Assembly: GCA_040235375.1 (NCBI GenBank)
Contig: JBECKQ010000112.1
Location: 1 to 5,661 of the forward strand
Direction of reading: 5' to 3'
Length of the DNA stretch: 5,661 bases
DNA from: JBECKQ01 sp040235375
GTDB lineage: Bacteria > Planctomycetota > Phycisphaerae > UBA1845
Below the pieces are notes generated by a model, which saw only the letters and a list, made by a program, of their open reading frames with translations, was not told the DNA's origin and searched no databases. This document shows positions 5,085-5,661 of this stretch, piece after piece (positions within the stretch are counted from its first letter, which is position 1; the number at the start of each line of letters is the position of its first letter). Both the position numbers and the translations under genes were made by a program.

Positions 5085-5113
5085 AATTTAGCACGAGGCC
5101 CCGCGAATCACAA
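5085..5113 (-). promoter_or_regulatory. putative sigma-70-type promoter of tRNA-Pro
   Basis: On the minus strand TTGTGA (5113-5108) and TAAATT (5090-5085) are separated by exactly 17 nt. The -10 box ends 13 nt before the tRNA 5' end. Each hexamer matches 4 of 6 consensus bases, and the spacing and position are right for a tRNA promoter. Confidence 0.5.
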
Positions 5114-5168
5114 CAACGGCTGCACGAGGGCCGGACGGACGCGCTGCCAGCCGCCCCGCGGAAAATCA

Positions 5169-5196
5169 TCGACGTGTCGCCAGCCGGTGTTATGCT
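5169..5196 (+). promoter_or_regulatory. possible promoter of the SYLF lipoprotein gene
   Basis: TCGACG (5169-5174) and TATGCT (5191-5196) lie 16 nt apart, each matching 4 of 6 consensus bases. They would give a long leader of about 170 nt. This is a weak call. Confidence 0.25.
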
Positions 5197-5360
5197 CTCT
5201 TTTGGCTCGGGCAAGCGGGCGGAGTATTGACGCCGTCGCCGGCGGGCGATCGATCGCGACAGGCCGAGAGGGACGCGGCCGTCGCGGCCGGGCTGGGTGG
5301 ATCGTTCAGCCTCCAAGCAAGGGGGCCGCCCGCACGAGTGGGATTTCATCAAGGAATAGC

Positions 5361-5367
5361 AAGGAGG
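5361..5367 (+). promoter_or_regulatory. strong Shine-Dalgarno AAGGAGG for the lipoprotein
   Basis: A full AAGGAGG lies 5 nt before ATG 5373. It fixes the start of a gene that the window truncates. Confidence 0.85.
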
Positions 5368-5372
5368 CCGGT

Positions 5373-5661
5373 ATGCGAAAAACGATGATGCTGACGACGC
5401 TGATCTGCGGGACGATGCTCGCAGGATGCGCCACGCCGAAGGGGTCTACCCCCGGCGCCAAACAGGATTACATCCGCGCCATGCGCGACCAGACGCTGGA
5501 CGACCTCTACGCAACCCGGCCGGACCTCGAGCCGCGCGTCGAAAACGCGGCGGGTTACGCCGTCTTCAGCAACGTGAACATCCACGGGCTCGTGGTCAAC
5601 GTCGGCCAGGGCTACGGCGTCGCGGTCAACAACGAGACCGGCAAGGAGACGTTCATGAAGA
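5373..5661 (+). CDS. SYLF (YSC84-like) domain lipoprotein, 3'-truncated by the window
   Basis: Only the first 96 codons are present. The N terminus is a lipoprotein signal: MRKTMM, a hydrophobic core, then lipobox LAGC with the lipidated Cys at residue 19. A short helix-forming region (about 29-54) leads into VENAAGYAVFSNVNIHGLVV and the GQGYGVAV segment (78-85). These resemble the start of the SYLF/YSC84 domain, a family known to bind lipids, where an A..YAVF.N. motif precedes a glycine-rich stretch ending in G.GVAV. The mature protein should be tethered to a membrane on the periplasmic side. The start is secured by an AAGGAGG ribosome binding site. It diverges from tRNA-Pro and shows no link to the S23 genes. 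The domain call rests on a partial sequence. Confidence 0.85.
   Translation, partial: MRKTMMLTTLICGTMLAGCATPKGSTPGAKQDYIRAMRDQTLDDLYATRPDLEPRVENAAGYAVFSNVNIHGLVVNVGQGYGVAVNNETGKETFMK

Larger units (their letters stand above)
5072..5372. other. spacer between divergent tRNA-Pro and the SYLF lipoprotein gene
   Basis: I see no gene here. The left part carries the tRNA promoter. The right part (5197-5360) is probably the 5' leader of the lipoprotein gene. It contains GC palindromic stretches such as CGATCGATCG (about 5247-5256) and CGGCC/GGCCG (about 5277-5291), with no recognisable riboswitch. Confidence 0.5.

Noticed and set aside
4928..5230. Plus-strand ORF (100 aa) across the tRNA
   Set aside because: It reads through the antisense of a complete tRNA and a repeat arm and has no family motif.

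Overview
The window is GC-rich bacterial DNA. The gene content (a stand-alone Tad-domain protein with a beta-rich tail, S23-type four-helix-bundle genes, a SYLF/YSC84 lipoprotein, an AroQ-TyrA fusion) suggests a Planctomycetota-like or other environmental Gram-negative-type lineage. That placement is an inference from family habits; no marker gene here settles it.

Layout. 1-2004 (+): a polytopic membrane protein of unknown function, possibly cut at the left edge, then after 55 nt a fused chorismate mutase/prephenate dehydrogenase (tyrosine biosynthesis). 2005-2430 holds no convincing gene but several strong hairpins. 2431-3669 (+): an exported or anchored protein with an N-terminal TadE/TadG-type segment and a C-terminal repetitive beta-strand region. 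3670-3804: palindrome-rich spacer. 3805-4976: two tandem paralogous S23/four-helix-bundle genes on the minus strand, each 120 aa and about 67% identical to one another, interleaved with three inverted-repeat elements. 4997-5071 (-): tRNA-Pro(UGG), with a hairpin abutting its 3' end and a plausible promoter upstream. 5072-5372: spacer. 5373-end (+): start of a SYLF-domain lipoprotein, cut by the right edge.

The most interesting part is 3805-4976. Two elements are near-identical (181 bp, 6 mismatches). Each is built from octamers of the form CAGGTGAN / CAGTTGAN / CAGGTGAN in both arms of an inverted repeat around a small GC-rich hairpin. The copies run 45 bp into the 3' coding end of the S23 genes and then diverge abruptly. 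A third element upstream of the second S23 gene keeps the same plan (outer arms with a G-T middle unit, inner hairpin) with different sequence (AGGAGA / AGTAGA / AGGAGA). S23 genes are best known from intervening sequences in 23S rRNA, which are bounded by inverted repeats. Here the genes lie outside rRNA but are still enclosed by inverted repeats, so the region may be a cassette-like or RNA-structured S23 element family. The remaining genes are ordinary housekeeping or envelope functions and show no obvious functional tie to it.
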